64,000 bases of DNA from Anas platyrhynchos. Its lineage: Eukaryota; Chordata; Aves; Anseriformes; Anatidae. A program made the position numbers and the translations under genes. How positions within the stretch are numbered: position 1 is the first letter of the stretch; every line of letters begins with the position of its first letter. Below, piece by piece: positions 1 to 8,204 of this stretch. The stretch spans positions 6,703,501 to 6,767,500 of the forward strand of contig NC_092602.1 of the NCBI RefSeq assembly GCF_047663525.1. Reading direction: 5' to 3'. The notes under the pieces were generated by a model, which worked only from the letters and a program-made list of their open reading frames with translations, did not search any database and was not told the DNA's origin.

Positions 1-1060
1 GTCGAGAGGGGGGGGCCGAGCCCTTGGCTCCCAAAATCTTGGGACTACAAGGCTCGGGCTGCTTTGCCCTGCGGCCGCGGCCGGCCGTTGGCGAGGAAAC
101 GGAAAGCAAAACGCGCGCCCAGGGAGTTAGACTTTGCTTTGGGATTACCGGCGGGGCTACGCGCCCCGCTCTGGCCTCGCGGCCGGCCAGAAGGCAGCGT
201 GTTTGTCCCATTGCCATGAAATCGGGCCGAAAGCCGGGACCGCCCTGCCGCTTTCCAGCCGTGCTTTCTCCCCGCTGCCTCCTGCCCACGCCGAGGGGGG
301 GGGATCGGGGAGGTCCCGAGGGAGCTGCGCCGCCCGGGGACCCAGCGCAGGGCTCAGCCAGCCCGCGGGGGTCCCGCTGCCCCTCTCCAGTCGGGGGTCA
401 TGGTGCTTCGGGCATCCCCGGCCCCACCGCATCCTTTCAGTGGGGAGAGCCCCCCTCCGCCTCCCTGTGATCCCCCGCCCTTCCCTCCTCCGGCCGCGGG
501 GGCAGGGAGAAGCGGCCGTTCCCAGCCCCAGTCCGAATCCCGAGGAAAACCCCGAGCCCACTCCAAAAAACGCAGCCACTCTCCCCTCCCTCCCACCCCC
601 CAAATCAAGTCGCTCCTGGCACCCCCAGCGCCCCAACGCACACACAGACGCGGGGCATAATGCGATTATATAAAGTATTTTATTATAGCAAGGGGGTGGG
701 CATGATTCCTTTGCGGTTTAATTATGGCATTTAAAGAGTTTAAGCGCGGGCATAACTCGCATGGATCGCATTGCACGGCTAAATTCATTCCGATGCGGTG
801 GCAGCAACACGGGGCTCTTTCATTGCCACCACCGCCGGGGTCACCGGCCAGCCCCCGAGCCGGCTGGGGAAAACGCCGGAATCCACCCCAAAACCAGCCC
901 CCGCTGCCCCCTGCCCCATGCCCGGGGGTGCTGCTCCTGTTTGCGCTGCGGGATCCGGGGAGAAGGGGTTGGGTCGCTCGTTGTTCTACGAAATCTCCTT
1001 ATTTCTGCCCCAACAACCCTCCGTTTTTTTTTTCTTTATTTTTTTTCTCCCTCCCTGTAG
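1..1060 (+). other. TBX3: TBX3 intron, 3' part, upstream of the last T-box exon
   Basis: Non-coding. Its right edge is a textbook acceptor: a T-rich tract at about 1023-1058 followed by CAG-like TAG at 1058-1060. Positions 1-600 are CpG-rich with G and C runs. Positions 655-800 switch to AT-rich sequence with homeodomain-like TTTAATTA and repeated CGCAT/GCAT words, which looks like a conserved non-coding element embedded in the intron. That reading is a guess from composition only. The open frames here are shadows in GC-rich DNA. Because the window begins inside the intron, the upstream TBX3 exons (N-terminus, most of the T-box, optional exon 2a) are not present. Confidence 0.85.
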
Positions 1061-1137
1061 ATCACTCAATTAAAAATTGACAACAACCCCTTTGCCAAAG
1101 GTTTTCGGGACACCGGGAATGGAAGGAGGGAAAAAAG
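1061..1137 (+). CDS. TBX3: TBX3 coding exon encoding the C-terminal end of the T-box
   Basis: This 77-bp exon encodes 25 residues starting ITQLKIDNNPFAKGFRD and ending in RREK, plus two bases (AG) of the next arginine codon. The ITQLKIDNNPFAKGFRD string is the end of the T-box DNA-binding domain and is nearly invariant in the TBX2 subfamily; it follows the NDK that would end the preceding exon. The acceptor is at 1058-1060 and the donor at 1138 (GTGAGT). The phase is confirmed because AG joined to G from the exon at 2455 gives AGG and restores RREKRK, the TBX3 nuclear localisation signal, across the junction. In the human gene this matches exon 4 of seven. TBX3 is a nuclear repressor that binds T-elements (AGGTGTGA-like) and patterns heart conduction tissue, limb and mammary gland. 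Confidence 0.96.
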
Positions 1138-2454
1138 GTGAGTCTGGAGGGATTATATATGGGCACCTCGTTTGCTTTTCGTGTGCAAAGCTCCGAACAT
1201 GACCAGAGGTCAAAATCACCTCGCGTTTCCTCCAAACCACACTTCCCCCCGCCAAAATTAATAAGGATCTCGTCGTTAATAACACGAAACTGATTGCATG
1301 TGAATTCTTGCGTGCTTCCCACGTTTACTTTTTACGTCGCACGGGATGGCTGGCGAAAGCCATGTCGGCAGATTAGGGGAAAGACGGCGAATATCCCCCA
1401 AAAAGAAGTTCCTCTTTTAGGCAGATATTTTACACCATCACAATTTCTATCCGGGACAGGGAAACGGGGCAAAGTGAGGGCAGAGCTGATCGCTGCTTGA
1501 GTCTCCCCATGCATTTTCCCGGGGACTGCTGAAAAGTGTGGACGAGAAGCACATAAATAAACTGTTGTGACAGGGGTGTCCCGCGAATATGGAAGTAATT
1601 AATGATAGAAAATTTTTTATTTTTCAAAAAGCCACGGGACGTTTTCTGTCAATGTAGATGGATGGACAGCACTAGTTTTAATGCGGCTCGAAAATTTTAT
1701 TTTTTTAATATTGGATAAAATAGAGAAAGGGATATCTCTTTTCTTTGATGGGGACTAAGTCTTCGTTTTGTTTAGTTAGAGGAGACACGATATTTTAGCC
1801 ATTTGCACTTGGTTTTAGATAATGAATAAATGGGTCAGTTCCTTTTTATTTATTTATTTTTTTGAAAGGAAAAAAAAAAGAAAAGGGAAATGTGATGTAA
1901 AACAAGAGGCCTTTCTCTGTGCCCAGGACTGAACCCAGCACACACACACACACACACACACACACGCCAGCTCCTCTTGTCCGTCAGCGTGAAAATAAAG
2001 CCAAGGCTGGAGCCACAGGACGGAAACGATTTCTAATTTCTCTCTAAATATAAATAGATTTTACTCCGGGTTAATTGTTGGTGAAAAGATTACATAAAGT
2101 GCCTAGCAAAATAACCGCTTCCTCGCCATCTTAGCGACCATTAGGACCGCTCAGAGCTCTGCAACATCCTCGCATTTAAAAGCTGATCCCCAGGGAACGG
2201 TGCCCTGGCTCCCCGAGCCCCCCCATCTCCCCCCTTTTTCTTGAACATCTGCCCTCGGCCCGGCCCGCTGCTAACAGCTCCCGGGCGGCCTCCTCCTGGA
2301 GGCACCGAGCCGGGCGCCGGCCTCCGCGGTGGAGGCCCCGGGGATGGTTTGGAGACCCCCGGGGATGGATTTTGGAGGCGCCGGGAGGGGTGTGTGGGGG
2401 GGGCGGCCGGGCGTAGCCCCCACCGCTCGCCCAGCGGCTCCGTGTGGCCGGCAG
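1138..2454 (+). other. TBX3: TBX3 intron between the last T-box exon and the KQLTLQS exon
   Basis: A 1,317-bp intron with donor GTGAGT at 1138 and acceptor GGCAG ending at 2454. Its first two thirds (about 1150-2130) are AT-rich with stretches that look constrained, such as 1150-1340 and 1550-1860. A CA microsatellite lies at 1939-1965. The last 250 bp are GC-rich, and the acceptor has a poor pyrimidine tract (GGCTCCGTGTGGCCGGCAG precedes the exon), unusual beside the strong tract of the upstream exon. Frames read through the acceptor are artefacts. Confidence 0.85.
1939..1965. repeat. (CA)n microsatellite
   Basis: A pure run of CA dinucleotides, about 13 units, inside a TBX3 intron. It is likely length-polymorphic. 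No function is implied. Confidence 0.95.
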
Positions 2455-2612
2455 GAAGCAGCTGACCCTGCAGTCCATGCGGGTCTACGACGAGCGGCAG
2501 AAGAAGGAAAACGCCACCTCGGACGAGTCGTCCAACGAGCAGACGGCCTTCAAGTGCTTCGCGCAGTCCTCCTGCCCCGCCGTGCCCGCCGTCGGTACCT
2601 CCAGCCTCAAAG
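2455..2612 (+). CDS. TBX3: TBX3 coding exon encoding the region just after the T-box ([14 protein letters not shown])
   Basis: This 158-bp exon contributes the last base of an arginine codon, 52 full codons ([10 protein letters not shown] at the start, VGTSSLK at the end) and one base of the next aspartate codon. [10 protein letters not shown] and the ENxTSDESSxEQ motif are diagnostic of TBX3; TBX2 has a different sequence here, which rules out the paralogue. The segment completes the RREKRK nuclear localisation signal and begins the acidic, serine-rich linker between DNA-binding and repression regions. Donor is AAAG/GTGAGA at 2613; the leftover G joins AT at 3916 to give GAT, Asp, restoring SLKDLCPSEG. 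It corresponds to human exon 5. Confidence 0.97.
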
Positions 2613-2694
2613 GTGAGAGCGGCCTCCGAGAGCAGCCAGCCAGCCTGCCTCCCTGCCTCCTGGCCTGCCTGCTCGCTCCTGGCTGCTCGCAGGG

Positions 2695-3066
2695 CTCTCT
2701 TCTCCCACTCTTTTATCTCTTTTCCCACTTCTTTATCTCTTCTCCTACTCCTTTTTCTCTTTTCTGTATCCTTTTTCTCTTCTCCCACTCCCTTCTCCAA
2801 CTTCTCCCTCTTTTCTCCCACTCTCTTCTCCCACTCCTCTCTCTTCTCCCATTCCCTTTTTTCTTCTCCACTCCTCTCCCTCTTCTCCTTTTTTCTTTTT
2901 TTTTTCTTTTTTTTTTCTTCCTTTCCTTCTCTCTTTCCCTCATCCCCTCTTTCCTTATCTCCCCTCACACTTCCTTTCCTTCCCTCTCTCTCTCCCTCTC
3001 TCCCTGTCCCCCCTGCCCCTTCCCTCTCCCCCCGGCCCCTCTCCTCCTCTCGTTCCCCCCCCCTCC
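2695..3066 (+). repeat. Polypyrimidine (CT)-rich low-complexity tract, about 370 bp
   Basis: Almost entirely C and T with scattered A, built of irregular repeats of TTCTCCCACTCC-like words grading into C-rich and CCCTCTCTC-like words. The - strand is the matching purine tract. Such mirror-like homopurine-homopyrimidine DNA can form triplex (H-DNA) structures and is prone to length change. The apparent serine/phenylalanine-rich and lysine/glutamate-rich frames across it are composition artefacts. Confidence 0.93.
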
Positions 3067-3301
3067 GCGGCTCAGAAAGGAGCCAGCTCCGAGTCAAGGG
3101 AGCAAAGACAGACCACGGGGCAAAAGTTCAGAACTGGAGTCACTCCATTAATATTCCTCTCCGATTCTGTTATTAGAGGAAGGATCTTTCCCCTGGATAC
3201 GATCCCGAACTTTGTTATAGAAAAGTCCCCCCTCGCTTTCTCTCCGTACGGGGTTGGAAGCTGTCTGCAGCTCTTTCACATGTATTAATCCATCCAGGGA
3301 C

Positions 3302-3334
3302 GGGGGGGGGGTGGAGTGGGGGGGGTGGGGGGGG
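3302..3334 (+). other. G-run cluster, potential G-quadruplex
   Basis: Three to four runs of seven or more G separated by one to five bases. This meets the usual G3+ loop pattern for an intramolecular quadruplex on the coding strand, hence also in the pre-mRNA. Similar runs occur at 3660-3696, 4705-4735 and 4868-4912. Confidence 0.7.
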
Positions 3335-3915
3335 AAGCGCAGAGGGAGGAGGAAACAACCTCTTTTTGTTGTTGCTTTACTCGTTTGTTTAAAGTCCTGC
3401 CGAGCCGAGGGGAGGGGAGCTGGGAGGGGACCCGAAAAGCAAACCAGAGCTTCGCACCTGGGGCGCTGAAATTAGGAGATGAAGTGCAGAGGAATCCAGC
3501 GAAGCCGTGCACGCTTCGGGGAGGAGGAGGAGGAGAAAGGGGGGGTCCGCAGCGAGATGGAGGCCTGGGGGTGGGGGGGGGATTTCAAACTTCGAAGCCC
3601 GTCGAAAGGGCTGAAAAGTCTGGAAAAGGGCACAAAATCCCGACGGAGACCAGGCCCCCGGGGGGGGGGGGGAGCGGAGCCGCTGGGGGGGGCTCAGTTT
3701 TTGTGGCAGCCGTTTTGGTGCGCTGGGAAACCTCAGCTCGCCTGGACGGTGGGAGCCGGGGAGGGGGCCGGTGGTTATTCACTAAAAAACAGCTATTTTG
3801 GGGCTGAATTTCGGGCTGGCCAGGAGGTGTCTGTGCCCCCCTCTCCCGGCCCCGGGGCTGGGGGGGGGCAGGTTAGGGACGTGCTGCTCCGGATCCCAGC
3901 CCCTTTGTGTTGCAG

Positions 3916-4613
3916 ATCTGTGCCCCAGCGAGGGAGACAGCGATGCGGACAGCAAAGACGACCCCTTGCTGGAAGCGAGCGAGTCGGGCAAAATCAGCAC
4001 GACCACGGCCCCCACCCCAGCGCCCGCCAGCTCCGCCGCGGCCGCGGGGGGAGACGACCCCCGGGAGAAGGGGGGCAGCCCCCCTAAAAGCCACTTCTTC
4101 CCCAGCGACTCTGCGGCGAGCCGGAGCCGAGAGAGGACGGAGAAAGCCCCCCCTGACTCTCGCCACAGCCCGGCCACCATCTCGTCCAGCACCCGGGGGG
4201 GGCTGAGCGGCGAGGAGCTGAAAAGCCCCCTTCGGGACGGCCCTAAAGGAGACGAGCCCCGGCTGCTGGGCAAAGAGCCCTTCGCCCCCCTGACGGTGCA
4301 AACCGACAGCACGGCTCACCTGAGCCAGGGACATTTGCAAAACCTCGGCTTCCCCCCCGGCCTGGCCGGCCAGCAGTTCTTCAACCCGCTGGGGAACGGG
4401 CACCCGCTGCTGCTGCACCCGGGGCAGTTCGCCATGGGGGGGGCTTTCTCCGGCATGGCCGCGGGCATGGGCCCCCTGCTCGCTACCGTCTCGGGGGCTT
4501 CTGCCGGCGTTTCGGGGCTGGACAACACGGTGATGGCCACGGCAGCGGCTCAAGGACTTTCGGGAGCATCTGCTCTGCCCTTCCACCTGCAGCAGCACGT
4601 CCTGGCCTCGCAG
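3916..4613 (+). CDS. TBX3: TBX3 large coding exon (linker and repression region)
   Basis: This 698-bp exon supplies two bases of the Asp codon and 232 codons, from [14 protein letters not shown] to [10 protein letters not shown]. Recognisable TBX3 landmarks in order: [23 protein letters not shown] (here [19 protein letters not shown]); [62 protein letters not shown]. The family's main transcriptional repression activity maps to this and the next exon. Compared with the mammalian protein as I remember it, there is an alanine/proline-rich low-complexity insert after KISTTT and five extra residues (PLGNG) after QQFFN. Splicing: acceptor at 3915, donor CAG/GTACGC at 4614, phase 0. An open frame continues through the donor but becomes junk at a T24 run. 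Confidence 0.97.
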
Positions 4614-5067
4614 GTACGCCCCGACGGGGCTGCTCCTGAGCAGGGGGCAAAGAGGAGCAGGGGGCAAAGAGGAGCAGGGCTTTTTTTTTTTTTTTTTTTT
4701 TTTTGGGGGGGGGGGAGGTTGGGAAGGGGGCTGGGAAAGTTTTGTGGTGTGGCTCAGGTACTTAAGTCCCCCCTGTCAGGTCTTGGTGGCTTCCCCGGGG
4801 CAGTCCCGGTGTGGAGCAGAGCCGTCGGGGGGACATAGGGGGAGGATGCCCAGCCCCCGGGCTGCCCTGTGGGGCTGGGGGGGAACAAGAAGGAGCGGGG
4901 GGGGGGGGCTTTACCTGCAGCTTAGCCTGGGGGACAGATGGTGTCAGTGCTCCTTTGTGTGTATGTGTCCGAGGTTGGGGGGGGCGCACGCTGCTAACAC
5001 TTTTCTCCCCTCTCACTTCTCTCCTCTCTCTCCCCCTTCCTCCCACCCCCCACCCCCCACCCCGCAG
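4614..5067 (+). other. TBX3: TBX3 last coding intron with a short tandem repeat and homopolymers
   Basis: A 454-bp intron. About 25 bp after the donor is a 17-bp tandem repeat, then T24 directly abutting G11 (4681-4715) and further G-runs at 4868-4912. The acceptor follows a strong CT-rich tract (about 5000-5064) ending CCCGCAG at 5067. The homopolymers make this intron error-prone in assemblies. Confidence 0.88.
4639..4679 (+). repeat. 17-bp tandem repeat, about 2.4 copies
   Basis: The unit GAGCAGGGGGCAAAGAG repeats head to tail inside the intron just before the T24 run. It is a small, recent-looking duplication. Confidence 0.85.
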
Positions 5068-5514
5068 GGCCTGGCCATGTCTCCTTTCGGCAGCCTCTTC
5101 CCCTACCCCTACACCTACATGGCCGCGGCGGCGGCAGCCTCCAGCGCAGCCTCCAGCTCGGTGCACCGGCACCCCTTCCTCAACGCCGTGCGGCCCCGGC
5201 TGCGCTACAGCCCCTACCCGCTGCCCGTGCCCCTGCCCGACGGCAGCAGCCTCCTCACCACCGCCCTGCCCGGCCTCGCCTCCGCCTCCGGGGAGGCCAA
5301 AGCGGCCGGCTTGGCCTCCAGCCCCGGCGCCGGGCCTCTGGACTCCGCCTCGGACCTCACCAGCCGCTCGTCCACCCTCTCGTCCGGCTCCGTCTCCCTC
5401 TCCCCCAAGCTGGGGGCCGACAAGGAGGCTGCCACCAGCGAACTGCAAAACATCCAGCGCCTGGTCAGCGGCCTCGACCCCAAGCAGGACAGATCCCGCA
5501 GCGGCTCCCCGTAG
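5068..5514 (+). CDS. TBX3: TBX3 terminal coding exon, with the stop codon
   Basis: Encodes 148 residues from [18 protein letters not shown] to the C-terminus, then TAG at 5512-5514. Landmarks: the PYPYTYM motif followed by an alanine/serine run; [47 protein letters not shown]; and the ending [14 protein letters not shown]...DRSRSGSP, which matches the canonical TBX3 C-terminus. There is no sign of truncation or frameshift. The acceptor is at 5067 in phase 0 with the preceding exon. Across the window 1,380 coding bases give 459 residues, as expected for the part after the NDK of the T-box in a protein of roughly 720 residues. The codon third positions are very GC-rich, in keeping with the flanking DNA. 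Confidence 0.97.
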   Translation, partial: GLAMSPFGSLFPYPYTYMAAAAAASSAASSSVHRHPFLNAVRPRLRYSPYPLPVPLPDGSSLLTTALPGLASASGEAKAAGLASSPGAGPLDSASDLTSRSSTLSSGSVSLSPKLGADKEAATSELQNIQRLVSGLDPKQDRSRSGSP

Positions 5515-5604
5515 CCGCCAGCTCATTTCAAATCACTCTCGCAGTGCACTTTGTTCCACAGAAACCACAGCCTCCGTCCCGCGAAATCTTTTTAACCCCC
5601 CCCC

Positions 5605-5707
5605 TTTTTTTTTTTAATTATTATTATTTTTTTTTATTATTAATATAAAATCCCCCGGCGTTGCGTGCGCGTTTATCGGCAAAAAAAAAAAAAAAAAAAA
5701 AAAAAAA
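5605..5707 (+). repeat. TBX3: U-tracts followed by a 27-nt A-tract in the TBX3 3' UTR
   Basis: T11 (5605-5615) and T9 (5627-5635) within a T-rich stretch are followed, after a GC-rich loop-sized spacer, by an uninterrupted A27 (5681-5707). In RNA the U and A tracts could pair. The A27 is also a likely site of internal oligo-dT priming. Confidence 0.85.
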
Positions 5708-5887
5708 GGTATCCGGGGGGGCGAGGTGGGAGGGCTGGGATGAGGCAGCGCTGGGCTGGAGGCTGCCAGCATCGAGGCTGGCCGGGCCAGGTCTCCGGCA
5801 AGGCTGGGGGGGGGCCTCCCGCCAGCCTTTTCTTCACTGTGTAAAAAAAAAGAAAGAAAAAAAAAAAGTACCGACACCTAAAAACGA

Positions 5888-5933
5888 AATAAAGAGAAAA
5901 AAAAAAAAAACACCAAACAAACTTATGAATAAA
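5888..5933 (+). promoter_or_regulatory. Possible proximal polyadenylation signals
   Basis: AATAAA occurs at 5888-5893 and 5928-5933 in an A-rich part of the 3' UTR. Neither is followed by an obvious GU-rich element, so use is uncertain. If used, they would remove the Pumilio cluster. Confidence 0.35.
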
Positions 5934-6483
5934 AATTAAATAAGAGAAGTGATTTTTTTTTTTCCGAAAAAAAACTGTATAAGTAACTCGCATATCGGTT
6001 CAACAGTTGTTTCCTGGACGGGTTGTGAACGATAACCCTCTTCGTCTATATTAAGGGAAGCTGTGTGTTTAAAATATTATTGTGATGTCTGAGAGCCAGT
6101 TGGTGGCTTTTTTTGCATGTTCCATAGTAGTCTGCTTTTCTGGGGGGGGTATTTTTTTATTTCGGTGGGGTTTTGTTGTTTATTTCTAATGCTCGTTTCA
6201 AATCCCAGGGAAAAATAATAATAATAATAATAAAAACAAAAATAAGACCCTCTTCCCTCTACCTTAAACGTCCTCCCTGTAGCAACAACAATAAGAAGTG
6301 TAGTTGGAAAGAAAAAAAAGTGAATTTATTTTATCTAAAAACCTCTGTAGCTTGACTGTAGGTTTATCACAGCTTTCCCTCTTTAATTGTATATGCAATA
6401 ACAAGGTTTAAACATACTGAGAAGAAGAAAAAAGCGGACACTATTATTAAAACAAAGTATTTATGTAATTATTTGATAACTCT

Positions 6484-6555
6484 TGTAAATACGTGGAATA
6501 TGAATACTCGAAATTAAACTTTAATTTATTGACATTGTACATATCTCTGTAAATA
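6484..6555 (+). promoter_or_regulatory. TBX3: Cluster of three Pumilio response elements in the TBX3 3' UTR
   Basis: Exact UGUAHAUA octamers at 6484-6491 (TGTAAATA), 6536-6543 (TGTACATA) and 6548-6555 (TGTAAATA). A near match TGTATATG lies at 6388-6395. Between the first and second is a 17-nt palindrome (AAATTAAA C TTTAATTT, 6511-6527). PUM1/PUM2 bind UGUAHAUA in 3' UTRs and usually recruit deadenylation and repression; that TBX3 is controlled this way is my inference. Confidence 0.65.
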
Positions 6556-7289
6556 TGACTGCAGCTGTCTTTTTTTTTTTCTTCTTCTGTTTTTATTTGT
6601 AGTCGTTTTCATTTCAAGTTCGTAATTCTTTTAAGCATCTACCCCGACCCACACAGAACAACCGAGAGCAGAAATGCCTCCATTCGGAGTGCTCACTTTT
6701 TAAATTGGAGCTCCCCACAGAAAACCTGACCTCGTCCTTTTCTAAAGGAGCCGATTGCAAATGGAGAAGAAGAAACAAACAAAAATAATCAAAGACCTTG
6801 AAAAAAATAATTAAAAGAAAATGAAAACCCAACGTGCCACGGTAGCTTTTAATCCTCGATTTCTTCAGTGTTGAAAGTGCTACTTTCCGTTTAAAATTTC
6901 AACCACAAAAGGAAAAAAAAAAAAAAGTTCTATACTTTTAATACATGACAACAGGCTTCTCCAGTAGCTTGAGAGAAAAAGATGAAGATTCTAGGATTTT
7001 TCTTTGCTTTGTATTATTTTTTCCCATTTCTTTGGTGTGTCCAAAAAAAGAAAAAAAAAAAAAAAGAAAAAAAAAGAGAAAAAAAAGGAAAGAAAATAGT
7101 ACCACGATGGAGTTTTACTACTGTGCTTATTGTTGTCTTTGTTTGAGTGAGTGCATATTTTCTTGGCTTGAAAGTCAGGTGCTCAGAGCTGGTTCAAAGA
7201 AAAAAAATGAAGGTATATTTTGTGTTATATAAATGTTGAGATTTTTTTTTTCTCCTGTATTTTTTCCCCCCTTTTAAAAGTCACTGAAG

Positions 7290-7311
7290 TTTCAATAAAT
7301 TTTTATTGAAA
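7290..7311. promoter_or_regulatory. TBX3: Terminal TBX3 polyadenylation signal inside a perfect palindrome
   Basis: AATAAA at 7294-7299, with GT-rich sequence downstream (about 7312-7328), is the best candidate for the main 3' end. The signal sits in the left arm of TTTCAATAAA / TTTATTGAAA, arms of ten bases with a TT spacer. The complementary strand therefore also carries AATAAA (complement of 7302-7307), so the site could act in both directions. Confidence 0.8.
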
Positions 7312-7544
7312 TGTCTTGGGCGTACTGTGAAATGCCTTCACCCCAACCTCCCCGAAAGTGCCTGCGAGGCAGGAGGGGGGGCCGCCAGGTCCGTCTCCCC
7401 CCGCCTGCCTGGCTCCTCCACCCCATCCCCTCCCCAATATTCAGCTTTTTTCTCGGGGAAGGAGCTGGTAGGAACCAGTCGGCTCGGGCTCGGGTGCTTT
7501 GGGTTGCGGCTGGGAAGTGCAGGTTTTAAGCAAGCTGTTTAATG

Positions 7545-7745
7545 CACCTTTTGCGTCTTCCTCCCTCTCTCTTTTCAAGCAGATCCAGAGGCTACTAAGT
7601 CACCTCTTTTAATGGAACGATATTAAGTGGCATTTGAAAAGTTAATGAGAATGGCTCAGCTATGCTTTTATCTGTCATAAATTAATAAAGCAAAAGTGAA
7701 GAATCGGAGAATAGATCGGTTAAAATTTAATGCGCAGCCCTCCTC
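7545..7745. promoter_or_regulatory. Candidate conserved non-coding element, TBX3-proximal
   Basis: An AT-rich island in GC-rich surroundings, dense in homeodomain-like words (TTAATG, TTAATGAG, ATTAATAAAG) and TTTAATGG, with few homopolymers. It looks like deeply conserved developmental enhancer sequence. No alignment was possible, so this is a composition- and motif-based call. Confidence 0.35.
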
Positions 7746-7899
7746 AAAAGTTTCCAGGTAGAGTGCTCGAGAGGTGATGGTGTTACTGGGCTCGTCCCTC
7801 CCGCCCGGGCAGAGCACCTCTTCCCACTGACCCCATGGACACGCGTGGGTTTTTTTTTCCACCCCTTCTTGCTCTTGGGCTGATGCTGGGTGGGAACGG

Positions 7900-8060
7900 A
7901 CCCGATCGCATCCTTTAGCGGGACGTGGATATTCCTCCTGCTCGCAGACATCTTCCCCCCTTCAACAGTTAGCGGCCCATGTATTGCAAAGCGATTCATC
8001 CTCCGCCAGTAATAAATATTATAAGGATGTGCTTCCAGCCCGTATCCTGTTTGATGCTCT
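7900..8060. promoter_or_regulatory. Candidate conserved non-coding element
   Basis: A mixed-composition block with CpGs but no G-runs, containing AGTAATAAATATTATAAGG, GATATTC and GCAAAGCGATTC words. It stands apart from the homopolymer-rich flanks. Composition-based call only. Confidence 0.3.
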
Positions 8061-8138
8061 GCCTGCCCCTCGGCCCGTGGCCTCCGGCTCCTGCTCCAGC
8101 GAGATAAAGGGGGCCGGTGGGTGAAAGTGCCGGCGCAG

Positions 8139-8204
8139 CGCTGCTTTCCCCTTTTTAGGGCGCTGCTTTCCCCTTTTTAGAGCATTACTTTCCCCTTTTT
8201 AGAG
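8139..8204. repeat. Tandem repeat, about 22-bp unit, three copies
   Basis: Three head-to-tail copies of a unit containing the CTTTCCCCTTTTTAG core, separated by GGGCGCTG / AGCATTA / AGC variants. The third copy is slightly diverged (ATTACTTTCC for GCTGCTTTCC). Confidence 0.85.

Larger units (their letters stand above)
2613..3915 (+). other. TBX3: TBX3 intron with a long polypyrimidine tract and G-runs
   Basis: A 1,303-bp intron with donor GTGAGA and acceptor TTGTGTTGCAG ending at 3915. The left third is a pyrimidine-only-like tract (2695-3066). The right half carries several long G-runs (3302-3334, 3539-3581, 3660-3696) that could fold as G-quadruplexes on the coding strand. Positions 3120-3260 are AT-richer and unremarkable. 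No extra exon is supported. Confidence 0.85.
5515..7315 (+). other. TBX3: TBX3 3' UTR
   Basis: About 1.8 kb of mostly AT-rich sequence from the stop to just past the AATAAA at 7294-7299. This is a typical length for TBX3. It begins with a short GC-rich stretch containing GCACTTT (5546-5552), a seed match for the miR-17/20/93/106 family (7-mer), then U-rich and A-rich homopolymers, an AAT-repeat patch (about 6213-6232), and a core at about 6360-6560 carrying three Pumilio elements. Several A-rich tracts (5681-5707, 5843-5868, 5897-5910, 7047-7095) would misprime oligo-dT cDNA. The exact cleavage site is inferred, not seen. Confidence 0.85.

Noticed and set aside
2141..3176. Long frames on both strands (Ser/Phe/Leu-rich on +, Lys/Glu/Arg-rich on -)
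   Set aside because: They translate the polypyrimidine tract inside a TBX3 intron; low-complexity chance frames.
3873..4667. 264-residue - strand open frame
   Set aside because: Antisense shadow of the large TBX3 exon; no domain, and the + strand reading is confirmed by family motifs.
3798..4838. Single 346-residue + frame starting before the acceptor and running past the donor
   Set aside because: The true exon is 3916-4613; the extensions are intronic and end in poly-T/poly-G translation.
1061..5514. TBX2 rather than TBX3
   Set aside because: [30 protein letters not shown] and the DRSRSGSP ending fit TBX3; TBX2 differs at all of these.
4762..5526. 254-residue - strand open frame
   Set aside because: Antisense shadow of the terminal TBX3 exon and its GC-rich intron.
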